Positions 14,731-23,095 of a stretch of 35,798 nucleotides of DNA are shown piece after piece. Numbering within the stretch: the first letter of the stretch is position 1; the number at the start of each line of letters is the position of its first letter. The notes beneath the pieces were generated by a model that was not told where the DNA came from, ran no database searches, and saw only the letters and a list, made by a program, of their open reading frames with translations. The DNA is from Bacillota bacterium (GTDB lineage: Bacteria > Bacillota > Clostridia > Peptostreptococcales > Anaerovoracaceae): assembly GCA_017626845.1 (NCBI GenBank), contig JAGAHX010000079.1, positions 1 through 35,798 on the forward strand. Direction: 5' to 3'. Made by a program: the position numbers and the translations under genes.

Positions 14731-14821
14731 GATATCGGACTGCCGCCGGGCAGTAGTGTTGAGCACGGTCCACCGCATCGTTAGGCCTTAGAAGATGCGG
14801 CGCAGCCGGGCTTGTTTTTTT
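14731..14821 (+). ncRNA. Structured leader with attenuator, candidate riboswitch (possibly guanidine-sensing)
   Basis: Two alternative folds can be drawn. In one, GGAC (14737-14740) and TGCC pair with GTCC (14768-14771) and GGCA, forming an aptamer-like stem with the single-stranded stretch GTAGTGTTGAGCA. In the other, TGAGCACGG (14760-14768) pairs with CCGGGCTTG (14806-14814) outside the strong stem CCGCATC/GATGCGG (14773-14779 with 14794-14800), directly followed by seven T: an intrinsic terminator. The two folds share 14768, so they exclude each other, the arrangement of a transcription-attenuation riboswitch. The downstream Gdx-type exporter suggests guanidinium as ligand; resemblance to the guanidine-IV (mepA) class is from memory and unverified. 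Confidence 0.6.
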
Positions 14822-14835
14822 GGAGGTTTATCGAA

Positions 14836-15150
14836 ATGCAGTGGATCATGCTGCTGATCGCGGGGAGCCTGGAGATCACCTGGGCCGTCGCCATGAAGTA
14901 TTCGGAAGGGTTTTCCAAACTGGGACCGTCTGCCCTCACCGCCGTTACGTATATCTTGAGCGCCGTCTTCCTGGCGCTGGCGTTAAAGAAGCTCCCTCTG
15001 GGGACGGCTTACGCCATGTGGACCGGCATGGGCATCATCGGCACAACGGTGCTCGGCGTGCTGCTGTTTAAAGAGACGCTTTCCTTCCCGCAGGTGGTCT
15101 GCATCCTGCTGATCGCGGGAGGGATCGCAGGCCTGAAAATTCTTGCGTAA
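14836..15150 (+). CDS. Small multidrug resistance family exporter, Gdx/SugE-like
   Basis: Four-helix proton-coupled exporter that works as an antiparallel dimer in the cytoplasmic membrane. From the ATG with a GGAGG Shine-Dalgarno 9 nt upstream the protein is 105 residues, the family length; a longer frame starting at 14812 would begin inside the leader T-run. The first helix contains the essential Glu13 and the sequence SLEITWAVAMKYSEGF, which resembles the guanidinium exporter branch (SugE/Gdx) more than EmrE-type multidrug pumps; GTAYAMWTGMG and the C-terminal helix IAGLKILA also fit. Expression appears controlled by a dyad over the -35 box and by an attenuator leader. It is flanked by parS sites on both sides. 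Substrate is inferred, not shown. Confidence 0.85.
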   Translation: MQWIMLLIAGSLEITWAVAMKYSEGFSKLGPSALTAVTYILSAVFLALALKKLPLGTAYAMWTGMGIIGTTVLGVLLFKETLSFPQVVCILLIAGGIAGLKILA

Positions 15151-15158
15151 ACACATCC

Positions 15159-15174
15159 TGTTTCACGTGAAACA
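15159..15174. promoter_or_regulatory. parS: parS site 2
   Basis: TGTTTCACGTGAAACA, a perfect 16-bp match to the ParB-binding consensus, 9 bp after the SMR stop codon. Confidence 0.97.
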
Positions 15175-15286
15175 AACGCGCAGAAGGCTGAAATTACAAT
15201 GGTTTATGGGAATGAAAAACATTCTGTTTTTCGACCTGAACGTTGCAGAAAACGAACGATAAAGTGTGTGCCGTACGAAACCGCAC

Positions 15287-15316
15287 TTGCTTCCCCAGGG
15301 CTGCTTTCTGTATAAT
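15287..15316 (+). promoter_or_regulatory. Sigma-A promoter of the flavin reductase gene
   Basis: -35 TTGCTT (15287-15292), 18-bp spacer, -10 TATAAT (15311-15316), 24 bp before the start codon. Confidence 0.65.
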
Positions 15317-15339
15317 AGAAGCATCCCGGAGGTATTACT

Positions 15340-15924
15340 ATGAAAGTTTGTATCATAAACGGAAGCCCCAGAAGAAACGGTAACACGGCGGAACTGTTAA
15401 AGCCCTTCCGCGAGAGACTGCTGCAGCTTGGCGTAGAGATCGATGACATCTTCCTGAAGGACTATAAGGTCAGACCCTGCCTCGGCTGCTATGCCTGCCA
15501 GAACGTATCCGGTGAATACGGCTGCGTGCAGAAGGATGACGCGGAAGAGATCTGGAGACAGATCGGAGAAACGGATCTGCTCGTGCTGGCAACACCCATC
15601 TACAGCTGGTATTGCACAGCGGAAATGAAGGCGCTGATGGACCGGCATTACGCGCTGAACAAGTATTATGGAAGTGGTCAGGGCCAGCTGATTCCAAGGC
15701 TTTCCGTCGCCTTGCTCACCACGCACGGTTATAAAGATGAATACGCGAACGAACCCTTTGAAACGGGCATCCGGCGCCTGTGCAAACATTGCCATTGGGA
15801 TTATCTCGGCCGCTATTCCGCGCGCGATATCGACGGGATCTCCGACATGCAGACGGAAGAAGCGATGGATGGAGCACGCCGCTTTGCGGACGAACTGCTG
15901 CAAAAGTTCAATGCCAAGTGCTGA
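15340..15924 (+). CDS. Flavodoxin-fold NAD(P)H-dependent FMN reductase-like protein
   Basis: Protein of 194 residues of the NADPH-dependent FMN reductase/iron-sulfur flavoprotein type. The N-terminus VCIINGSPRRNGNTAELL holds the FMN-phosphate loop (GSPRRNGNT, 8-16). PCLGCYAC (46-53) contributes cysteines 47, 50 and 53, the CxxCxxC arrangement of iron-sulfur flavoproteins, and ATPIYSWYCTAEMKALMDR is the usual segment after the third strand. The electron acceptor is unknown. A GGAGG Shine-Dalgarno and a good promoter precede it, and it is monocistronic between two parS sites; the third parS begins 1 bp after its stop codon. Confidence 0.8.
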   Translation: MKVCIINGSPRRNGNTAELLKPFRERLLQLGVEIDDIFLKDYKVRPCLGCYACQNVSGEYGCVQKDDAEEIWRQIGETDLLVLATPIYSWYCTAEMKALMDRHYALNKYYGSGQGQLIPRLSVALLTTHGYKDEYANEPFETGIRRLCKHCHWDYLGRYSARDIDGISDMQTEEAMDGARRFADELLQKFNAKC

Positions 15925-15940
15925 TGTTTCACGTGAAACA
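15925..15940. promoter_or_regulatory. parS: parS site 3
   Basis: TGTTTCACGTGAAACA, a perfect match, directly after the reductase stop codon. Confidence 0.97.
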
Positions 15941-16241
15941 TTGCAGCAAGGATAAAAGCGGTTCTGCCGCACCTGAAATTTACACAATTTAGCAATTTCG
16001 CGCTATCGGCCGATTTTTGCCCTTCTGAACGAAAAATGCCCCGGAGACCCTCCGAGGCATTCTTTATTGACCGTAAGCTGTTTCGTGCAGCGTTCGGGCA
16101 TTTAAAGGCAGGCAATATTTTACATAATACTATATCTAGTAGGAGAAAAGTCCGCTACCTACGAGAAATTCTCCATGGAAGAAAACAAAGAACACGTCTG
16201 AGGCAAACGGTTTCTTCCCGGTCGCTCCGGAAGACAGGCCC
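15941..16241. other. Convergent intergenic spacer
   Basis: Apart from the terminator at 16032-16065 I see no gene, RNA or clear signal here. Short open frames on both strands have no Shine-Dalgarno and no recognisable sequence. Confidence 0.6.
16032..16065. terminator. Bidirectional terminator between the reductase gene and alr
   Basis: AATGCC (16035-16040) pairs with GGCATT (16056-16061), with an inner CGGAG/CTCCG stem and a 3-nt loop. A-run before and TCTTT after give T-tracts on both strands. Confidence 0.85.
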
Positions 16242-17357
16242 TTACAGATAGATCCTCTCTACCCGGTTCGTCAGCAGCGAGGTGAGCTCGCAGTTGATCG
16301 TCCCGATGAGAGCAGCGACTTCGTCGATCGGCATGCCGCCCCGGCCATAGAGGATGACTTTGTCTCCCCTCTTCACATCCACGCCCGTTACATCGAACAG
16401 GCACATGTCCATGCACACCCGTCCGATCTGCCGGCACTTCTCTCCGTTGATCACCGCCCAGGCCCCCTTGTTACTCAGGGATCTGGGATAGGCGTCCGCA
16501 TAGCCTGCGGAGATCACGGCGATCTTCATGGGCTTTTCCGACACAAAGGTGCAGCCGTAGCTGACAGCCGTCCCTGCCGGGATCTCTTTCACCTGCGCCA
16601 CGCGGGAGCAGAGCGTAAGAGCCTGTTGCAGCGGCCCATCTTCCTCCCACACGCCGTTGGGATAGAAGCCGTACATCATAACGCCTTCCCGCACCATGTC
16701 GTACTGCACCTCCGGATGGTACATGATGCAGGCGCTGTTGCCGGCATGCTTTACGAGCGTATCCGTATCGAACCCTTTATTTTTCAAGGCTTTCAGGACA
16801 TTGTCGAAATTGGCCAGCTGCCAGGCGGTAAAGTCGTCCTTCTCTGGCATATCTGCAGAGGCAAAGTGCGTAAAGATGCCGCACAGATCCAGATTCGGCA
16901 GTTTTGAGATGGCGATCACTTCGTCCGCAGCTTTGTCCGGATCGCCCTGGGCAAAGATCCCTGTGCGGGTCATGCCTGTATCGATCTTAACGTGGACCTT
17001 CAGCTTGCAGTTGAACCGCCGCGCCGCCTCGTTCAGTTCCTTCGCATAATCCAGGTCGAAGGCGGACTGGACCAGATCCTTGTTGATCATCTGCAGCACA
17101 AGGGTCGGATCGGTATAGCCGAGGATCAGGATCGGTTTGCGGATCCGGGATTCCCGGAGCTCCGCTCCTTCGGAAAAACATGCGACGCCGAAAGCGTCTG
17201 CCCCTGCTTTTTCAAGGGTCTTGGCGCATTCCACCGCGCCGTGGCCATGCGCATCTCCTTTGATGACGCACATCACCTGGCGCTTGCTGCGCTCTTTGGC
17301 AAGGGCTAAATTGTGTTCTAAAGCTTTGGTGTCGATCTCTGCCCATGCGCGTATCAT
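16242..17357 (-). CDS. alr: Alanine racemase
   Basis: PLP-dependent racemase that supplies D-alanine for peptidoglycan. The 371 residues have the N-terminal barrel with PLP lysine Lys33 (VIKGDAHGHG), Arg223 in MVREGVMMYGFYP, and the C-terminal beta domain with the second catalytic base Tyr267 (AVSYGCTF) and GRVCMDMCLFDVT. The lysine motif departs from the usual KADAYGHG: Ala to Gly and Tyr to His (His37), the Tyr being a PLP-phosphate contact in characterised enzymes. Alanine is still the best guess, but other amino acids are possible. GGAGG precedes the ATG. It follows the GyrI-like gene by 32 nt on the same strand, so the two may be co-transcribed. Confidence 0.87.
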   Translation of the reverse strand: MIRAWAEIDTKALEHNLALAKERSKRQVMCVIKGDAHGHGAVECAKTLEKAGADAFGVACFSEGAELRESRIRKPILILGYTDPTLVLQMINKDLVQSAFDLDYAKELNEAARRFNCKLKVHVKIDTGMTRTGIFAQGDPDKAADEVIAISKLPNLDLCGIFTHFASADMPEKDDFTAWQLANFDNVLKALKNKGFDTDTLVKHAGNSACIMYHPEVQYDMVREGVMMYGFYPNGVWEEDGPLQQALTLCSRVAQVKEIPAGTAVSYGCTFVSEKPMKIAVISAGYADAYPRSLSNKGAWAVINGEKCRQIGRVCMDMCLFDVTGVDVKRGDKVILYGRGGMPIDEVAALIGTINCELTSLLTNRVERIYL

Positions 17358-17389
17358 ATCTGTATCCTCCCGAAAACTTCGGTGCCGAA

Positions 17390-17854
17390 TTAAAGTCGCT
17401 TAACGGGGAAAGCAAAATAGGCGTCGCCCGTGTCCGGGTCAAACCAGTTTTCTGTAGCCGCCACGGGAGGCAGGCCCTGATTCGTCAGTTCTTCGAAGGC
17501 GCGGTAGAAATATCCTTCTCCTTCGATCTTTCCCAGACGGAATTCAAAGCCGGGAACGATCCATTTGGTCCAGCCCTTCGGCGGTTCCGCATCCAGCGGA
17601 GCCTCGTAACCAGCCAGGTAGAGTCCGATGGAACCGTTCTCCTCCCACATGGAGAAATCCCGCTTTTTGCTGCTCATGGCGCCCCATTTTGCAAGGGGTC
17701 TGCCCTTTTCGTCCTTCAAAATGATATCTTCGATATTGGAAAACTCTCTGTCTACGACCTCCCAGACTTTTCCAATCAGACCGTCGCCGTCCCAGGTAAA
17801 GATCTCCTTGCCGATGACGCAGAACGGTTCTTTGACTAACGTCTTGAATTCCAT
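17390..17854 (-). CDS. GyrI-like/effector-binding domain protein
   Basis: Stand-alone small-molecule-binding-like domain of 154 residues. The alternation of strands and the end segment WTKWIVPGFEFRLGKIEGE with the final AYFAFPVKRL look like the GyrI-like/AraC effector-binding fold (BmrR C-terminal type). No DNA-binding domain is present, so it is not a regulator by itself; members bind drugs, haem or other hydrophobic molecules. The start is set at the ATG 5 nt after a GGAGG Shine-Dalgarno; an earlier ATG at 17866 overlaps that GGAGG and is less likely. It diverges from pepT and precedes alr by 32 nt. Its ligand is unknown. Confidence 0.65.
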   Translation of the reverse strand: MEFKTLVKEPFCVIGKEIFTWDGDGLIGKVWEVVDREFSNIEDIILKDEKGRPLAKWGAMSSKKRDFSMWEENGSIGLYLAGYEAPLDAEPPKGWTKWIVPGFEFRLGKIEGEGYFYRAFEELTNQGLPPVAATENWFDPDTGDAYFAFPVKRL

Positions 17855-17879
17855 AGTAACCTCCATGTTAAAACTGCTG

Positions 17880-17907
17880 TTGTCTGTGGTATCATTAACT
17901 GTATCTT
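17880..17907 (+). promoter_or_regulatory. Candidate promoter of pepT
   Basis: -35 TTGTCT (17880-17885), 16-bp spacer, -10 TATCTT (17902-17907), 25 bp before the start codon. Confidence 0.45.
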
Positions 17908-17931
17908 ATCATAAAAAAGAGGAGAAAGAAT

Positions 17932-19140
17932 ATGGATATTGTGGAACGTTTCTTAAAATATGTATCCTTCGAGACCACGTCCGACGAGACCAGCGAGACC
18001 TGCCCGTCTTCGCCGAAAGAACTGGAGCTGGGCCGGTATCTGGCGGAGGAGATGAAGGCGATAGGCCTTGAAAATGCAGGGATAGACAAGGACGGCTACA
18101 TCTACGGATGGCTTCCTGCCTCCCCCGGCTGCGAGAGTGAACCCACCATCGGTTTCATCGCTCACATGGACACTTCCGACGGTGCCTCCGGTGCTGACAT
18201 CAAGCCCCGGACCATCCATTACGAAGGCGGCGACATCGTCCTGAATGACAAGGTCTCCATCGATGAAAAGACCTTCGGTGTCCTAAAGAACTATGTGGGA
18301 CAAGACCTGATCGTCACCGACGGTACCACGCTGCTGGGCGCCGACGATAAGGCAGGCGTTGCAGAGATCCTCACCGCCATGGAATACCTGATCGCCCATC
18401 CGGAAGTAAAGCATGGCCGCATCGCTGTGGGATTTACGCCGGACGAAGAGATCGGCAGAGGCGCAGACCGCTTTGATATCAAGGGCTTCGGGGCAGATTT
18501 TGCCTACACCGTGGACGGCGGTACGTTGGGAGAACTGGAGTACGAAAACTTCAATGCCGCAACAGCGGTCGTGACCGTGCACGGCGTCAACGTCCACCCG
18601 GGTTCTGCGAAGAACAAGATGAAGAACTCCGCCCTCATGGCCATGGAATACGCAGGGCTGCTGCCGGCGGACCAGCGCCCGGAGCACACAGAAGGATATG
18701 AAGGGTTTATGCACTTGCTGCATATCGAGGGCAGCGAGACGAAGACGGAGATGGTCTATATCGTCCGTGACCACGATATGACGAAGTTCGCGGAAAAGAA
18801 GATCGTCATGAAGGCTGCGGCGGACTTTATGAATGCGAAGTACGGCGAAGGTACGGTGGAGCTTTCCATCAAGGACAGCTACTTCAACATGAAACAATAC
18901 ATCGAGCCGGTGATGTACATCATCGACCGGGCCAAGAAAGCCTACGAGGATGCGGGCGTTACCCCTGTCGTTCAGCCCATCCGCGGCGGCACAGACGGCA
19001 GCCACCTCTCTGAAAACGGCCTGCCCTGCCCGAACCTTTCCACCGGCGGCGAGAACTTCCACGGAGAACGGGAATTCGTCTCGATCCAGGCCATGCATAA
19101 GATGGTCGAGGTCATCGTCAACATCGCGAAGGTGCAGTAA
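17932..19140 (+). CDS. pepT: Peptidase T (tripeptide aminopeptidase)
   Basis: Zinc-dependent M20B aminopeptidase that releases the N-terminal residue of tripeptides in the cytoplasm. At 402 residues it has family length. Metal-site segments are visible: GFIAHMDTSDG (about 73-83), LLGADDKAGVAEIL (about 138), GFTPDEEIGRGADRF (catalytic and ligand glutamates) and the final STGGENFHGEREF with the last histidine; RGGTDGSHLSENGLPCPNL is typical of PepT. AGGAGAAAG precedes the ATG. It is transcribed divergently from the GyrI-like gene and is followed by a repeat-rich spacer. A role in peptide feeding agrees with an amino-acid-fermenting lifestyle. Confidence 0.95.
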   Translation: MDIVERFLKYVSFETTSDETSETCPSSPKELELGRYLAEEMKAIGLENAGIDKDGYIYGWLPASPGCESEPTIGFIAHMDTSDGASGADIKPRTIHYEGGDIVLNDKVSIDEKTFGVLKNYVGQDLIVTDGTTLLGADDKAGVAEILTAMEYLIAHPEVKHGRIAVGFTPDEEIGRGADRFDIKGFGADFAYTVDGGTLGELEYENFNAATAVVTVHGVNVHPGSAKNKMKNSALMAMEYAGLLPADQRPEHTEGYEGFMHLLHIEGSETKTEMVYIVRDHDMTKFAEKKIVMKAAADFMNAKYGEGTVELSIKDSYFNMKQYIEPVMYIIDRAKKAYEDAGVTPVVQPIRGGTDGSHLSENGLPCPNLSTGGENFHGEREFVSIQAMHKMVEVIVNIAKVQ

Positions 19141-19162
19141 TTTACAAGAGAGTAGTTTTTGC

Positions 19163-19259
19163 GATAACGAGGGCGGTTCTCAGCGATAACATTTCGTAAA
19201 TAGTTGTCGCTGACAGCCGTCCTAGTTATTATTCGCCGCTGAAAACCGGCCTCATTGTC
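19163..19259. repeat. Three copies of a 24-28 bp repeat, two forming a long hairpin
   Basis: Copy 1 (19163-19190, core GGGCGGTTCTCAGCG) is plus-oriented; copy 2 (19203-19230) and copy 3 (19237-19259) are inverted. Copies 1 and 2 can pair over 28 bp with 22 Watson-Crick and three G-U pairs around a 12-nt loop. The G-U positions suggest RNA-level pairing. The core resembles GGACGGTTCTCTG of the palindrome at 21839-21908. Confidence 0.6.
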
Positions 19260-19282
19260 AAGATAAAAAACGCGGCCAGAAC

Positions 19283-19298
19283 AAATGTATCGTTTTTG
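19283..19298 (+). repeat. AAATGTATCGTTTTTG repeat, single copy
   Basis: The 16-mer AAATGTATCGTTTTTG is repeated exactly in the left arm of the palindrome at 19452-19509, about 170 bp away. Confidence 0.55.
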
Positions 19299-19451
19299 AC
19301 GCAAATATCAATATTTAGATACATATTTCGCATCGGTACCGGCAATTCGTCTAAAAAAGAATCATAATTCATCTATTAGTTAACTATAATACATATATTC
19401 CGTAAACTCAGAGCAAAAAAGCACAACGCATTGTCTTCAATTTAAGGCGCT

Positions 19452-19509
19452 ATTTAAAAAATGTATCGTTTTTGCACAATATTCTTGCAAAACGATACAT
19501 TTTTTAAAT
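19452..19509. repeat. Near-perfect palindrome containing ATGTATCGTTTT in both arms
   Basis: Left arm 19452-19476 (ATTTAAAAAATGTATCG, then TTTTTGCA) and right arm 19486-19509 are complementary over 24 bp with one extra T, around a 9-nt loop. It could serve as terminator of the M20 gene (minus strand), although the stem is A/T-rich, or as an operator. Confidence 0.65.
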
Positions 19510-19595
19510 CCACGAAATTTTAAGCCGGATTATGCGAAATGGAGCGGCCTCTTTGTCTCACCGCAGCACCGCCGGATCAAAACCGTCCTCACGGA

Positions 19596-20822
19596 TCATT
19601 CTTCTGTCAGTTCGCTCAGCACATCCAGCAGCACGTTCGCACCATTCAGGAGATCTTCCTCTCTGGAGAACTCCTCCGGATTATGACTGATGCCGTTTAT
19701 ACTGGGGATAAAGATCATGGCGGTCGGGCACATCAATGCCAGATTCTGCGCGTCCTGTCCTGCACCGGAAGTAATTCTGCGGCAAGAGTATCCATGCGCG
19801 CTCGCCGACTTTTCAACCTTCTCCACGATTTTTTCGCTGAAGAGCACCGGCTCGAAACGGGATAATCTCTTTGTGGAGACTGTAACACCGTCTGTTTTCT
19901 CCAGTTCCTTCAGATAATCTGCCAACGCCTTTTCTTCCGCTTTCAATGCATCTTCGTTCGGGTTGCGCACATCCACGGTAAAAACAGCTTTGGAAGGGAT
20001 CACATTGATCGCATTCGGTTCAAAGGCGATGCATCCGGTCGTAGAAACGGTCTTGCCGCCGGAGCTGAGGCATCGCTCCCGCATGAAGGTAATGACTTTT
20101 GCCGCAGCGACACCGGCATCTCTTCTATAGGAGATTGGCGTAGTCCCTGCATGGTTTTGGCTTCCTTCAATCGTGATTTCCTGCCAGGAGATACCCTGCA
20201 GATCTTCCACAGCACCGATGGAAATCCCTTCCGCATCCAGGATCGGTCCCTGCTCGATATGCAGTTCGACGAAGGAAGACGGCGTCAAAAATCCGGGTTC
20301 TTCTGTACCTGCATAGCCGATCCGTTTGAGCTCCTCACCCAAAACAGTCCCGTCGATGCCGACGATGCTGCAGGCATCTTTTGCGGTCATTCCACCGGCA
20401 TAGACCAAAGATCCCAGCATGTCCGGAGAATAACGGACGCCTTCTTCGTTGGTGAAAGCGCCTACAACCATAGGTCTTGCCGGCTTATATCCTGATTCTT
20501 TCAAGGACTGGATGACTTCCAATCCGGCCAGCACACCGTAGCAGCCGTCGTATTGGCCGGCGTTGATGACCGTGTCGATATGAGAACCGGTCATAACAGG
20601 GTCCTTTCCTTTGTTCTCTTCCGTTTCCCAGATACCGAAAAGATTGCCGATCTTATCTACGGCAACGCGCAGGCCAGCCTCCATCATCCATGTGGCAACA
20701 GCGTCTCTTCCTTCCTTTTCAGCATCATCCGCAGCGAGTCTGGTCCGTTTCCCTTCTTCATTTACTCCGATCTTCCCTAGGGTATACAGTCTGTTTAACA
20801 ATCTCTCTTCATTGATCTTCAT
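19596..20822 (-). CDS. M20 Zn-dependent amidohydrolase, allantoate/N-carbamoyl-amino-acid hydrolase type
   Basis: Hydrolase of 408 residues that cleaves N-carbamoyl (ureido) bonds; family members act on allantoate, N-carbamoyl-amino acids or ureidopropionate. Binuclear metal-site segments are visible: VMTGSHIDTVINAGQYDG (first His and bridging Asp), AFTNEEGVRYSPDMLGS (catalytic and ligand Glu), ELHIEQGPILDAEG, the lid-domain substrate motif NHAGTTPISYRRDA, then SGAGQDAQNLA and GISHNPEEFSREEDL with the last His. AAAGGAGAGG precedes the start. It diverges from an AraC-type gene with a 129-bp spacer, so that regulator is the likely controller. Exact substrate cannot be told from sequence by eye. 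Confidence 0.85.
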   Translation of the reverse strand: MKINEERLLNRLYTLGKIGVNEEGKRTRLAADDAEKEGRDAVATWMMEAGLRVAVDKIGNLFGIWETEENKGKDPVMTGSHIDTVINAGQYDGCYGVLAGLEVIQSLKESGYKPARPMVVGAFTNEEGVRYSPDMLGSLVYAGGMTAKDACSIVGIDGTVLGEELKRIGYAGTEEPGFLTPSSFVELHIEQGPILDAEGISIGAVEDLQGISWQEITIEGSQNHAGTTPISYRRDAGVAAAKVITFMRERCLSSGGKTVSTTGCIAFEPNAINVIPSKAVFTVDVRNPNEDALKAEEKALADYLKELEKTDGVTVSTKRLSRFEPVLFSEKIVEKVEKSASAHGYSCRRITSGAGQDAQNLALMCPTAMIFIPSINGISHNPEEFSREEDLLNGANVLLDVLSELTEE

Positions 20823-20924
20823 GGTTTATACCTCTCCTTTATAGAGCTGAATTGTACTATCAGTATATAAGAAAAAAACAATGTAATCTATTCGATTCGT
20901 CTTACGTTTTATCAAATTATTCCT

Positions 20925-20930
20925 TATAAT
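20925..20930 (+). promoter_or_regulatory. Candidate -10 box of the AraC-type gene
   Basis: TATAAT at 20925-20930 with a weak -35 TTACGT (20902-20907) at 17 bp. The Shine-Dalgarno AAAGGAGG follows within the short leader. Confidence 0.5.
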
Positions 20931-20951
20931 ATCAAAAGGAGGTTTTTGCTT

Positions 20952-21839
20952 ATGATAGATTCCCACCCTATCTGCTACCAGGCCGGTACGACCTTTACGA
21001 TCTCAACCGACGATACTCTGCGGGAGAATGTTCATTTTCTTTCGGAAGAGTTTCCCGTGTCCGTATACAGACAGCAATACCGATTTGCCGCACAGGACGA
21101 GGTTCCGTTCCACTGGCATAGCGAATACCAACTGTGCTGGACCGTTGAAGGCATTCTCGATTATAACGTGAACGGGAAATGTTTCCGTCTGTCCGGAGAC
21201 AATATCCTCCTGATCGACCGTCACCAACTTCACAGTGTACGTCCTGCAGGAGGGGATGCAGAGACCGTGTGCATCAATTTCGATCCCGCTGTTTTTCCAC
21301 GCTACGTCACGTACCGTTTTCTTGTTCCGACGGGCGAAAATGGTTCCTTTTCTTATCAAATTCTTCCGCTATCTCCGTCAGACAAATTCGCGCTTCGCTC
21401 GCTGCGGGATTGGACCGATGACCCGGCACAGTACTTCTCACTGCTGCGTTTTCTGGCTGGAATCTTTGAAAAGAGGTTCAAAGGAAATATTTCTGAAGGA
21501 GAACCGGGCGGCAGTGAAGATCTGATCCTTATACAAACTGCGCTGAACGAGATCCATCGACGCTTTACAAGCCCTCTGAAACTGGAAGACCTGACTGCTG
21601 CTGCGCATGTAGGAAGAAACAAACTGACACAGTTGTTCCGGCAGTATGTCGGCATGCCGCCTATACATTATTTAAACGACTACCGCCTGAACGAGGCAAG
21701 AACTTTGATTCAGAACACATCCCTTCCGATCTCGCGGATCAGCGAAGAGGTGGGTTTTAATCAGCTCAGCAATTTTATCCAATCGTTCCGCCGTAAATAC
21801 GGCGCATCTCCGCTCCAATACCGAAAAAGCATAAAATAA
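20952..21839 (+). CDS. AraC-family transcriptional regulator with cupin sensor domain
   Basis: Regulator of 295 residues. The N-terminal part (about 45-130) is a cupin-like ligand domain (FHWHSEYQLCWTVEGILDYN, then GDNILLIDRHQLHSVRP); the C-terminal 100 residues are the double helix-turn-helix: LKLEDLTAAAHVGRNKLTQL followed by RISEEVGFNQLSNFIQSFRR and YGASPLQYRKS. The ATG start has an AGGAGG Shine-Dalgarno 9 nt upstream; a TTG two codons earlier is possible. It is divergent from the N-carbamoyl hydrolase gene, which it probably regulates. The stop codon overlaps the left arm of a long palindrome that likely terminates transcription. Confidence 0.88.
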   Translation: MIDSHPICYQAGTTFTISTDDTLRENVHFLSEEFPVSVYRQQYRFAAQDEVPFHWHSEYQLCWTVEGILDYNVNGKCFRLSGDNILLIDRHQLHSVRPAGGDAETVCINFDPAVFPRYVTYRFLVPTGENGSFSYQILPLSPSDKFALRSLRDWTDDPAQYFSLLRFLAGIFEKRFKGNISEGEPGGSEDLILIQTALNEIHRRFTSPLKLEDLTAAAHVGRNKLTQLFRQYVGMPPIHYLNDYRLNEARTLIQNTSLPISRISEEVGFNQLSNFIQSFRRKYGASPLQYRKSIK

Positions 21840-21908
21840 AAACGGGGACGGTTCTCTGTCTCAATGTAGTGCTGGTGCACTGCTGAGATAAAGAACCGTC
21901 CCCGTTTT
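21839..21908. repeat. Long palindrome (25-bp arms) of the GGGGACGGTTCT type, doubles as terminator
   Basis: Left arm 21839-21863 (AAAACGGGGACGGTTCTC, then TGTCTCA) and right arm 21884-21908 are complementary in 23 of 25 positions; the loop contains a second stem AGTGC/GCACT. It lies between the convergent AraC and M20 genes and has A-run and T-run ends, so it can terminate both transcripts. A shorter relative is at 23096-23142. Confidence 0.8.
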
Positions 21909-21918
21909 GTTGTTAATT

Positions 21919-23070
<1,152 letters not shown>

Positions 23071-23095
23071 ACTTCTTCTCCTCTTATGAACTGTT

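Larger units (their letters stand above)
19141..19595. other. A/T-rich intergenic region with two sets of repeats
   Basis: No gene is seen in this 455-bp spacer between convergent pepT and the M20 hydrolase gene. It holds the inverted repeats at 19163-19259 and the ATGTATCG repeats at 19283-19509; the rest is low-complexity A/T-rich sequence. Confidence 0.7.

Noticed and set aside
14731-14821. Signal recognition particle (4.5S) RNA
   Set aside because: No conserved GGAAGCAGC-type apical loop; the T-run and position before an exporter start fit a leader attenuator better.
14812-14835. Longer start for the SMR gene adding eight residues
   Set aside because: It would begin in the T-run of the attenuator; the ATG at 14836 has GGAGG at good spacing and gives the family length and Glu13.
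19452-19509. Insertion-sequence terminal repeats
   Set aside because: The arms are only 9 bp apart and there is no transposase gene between or near them.
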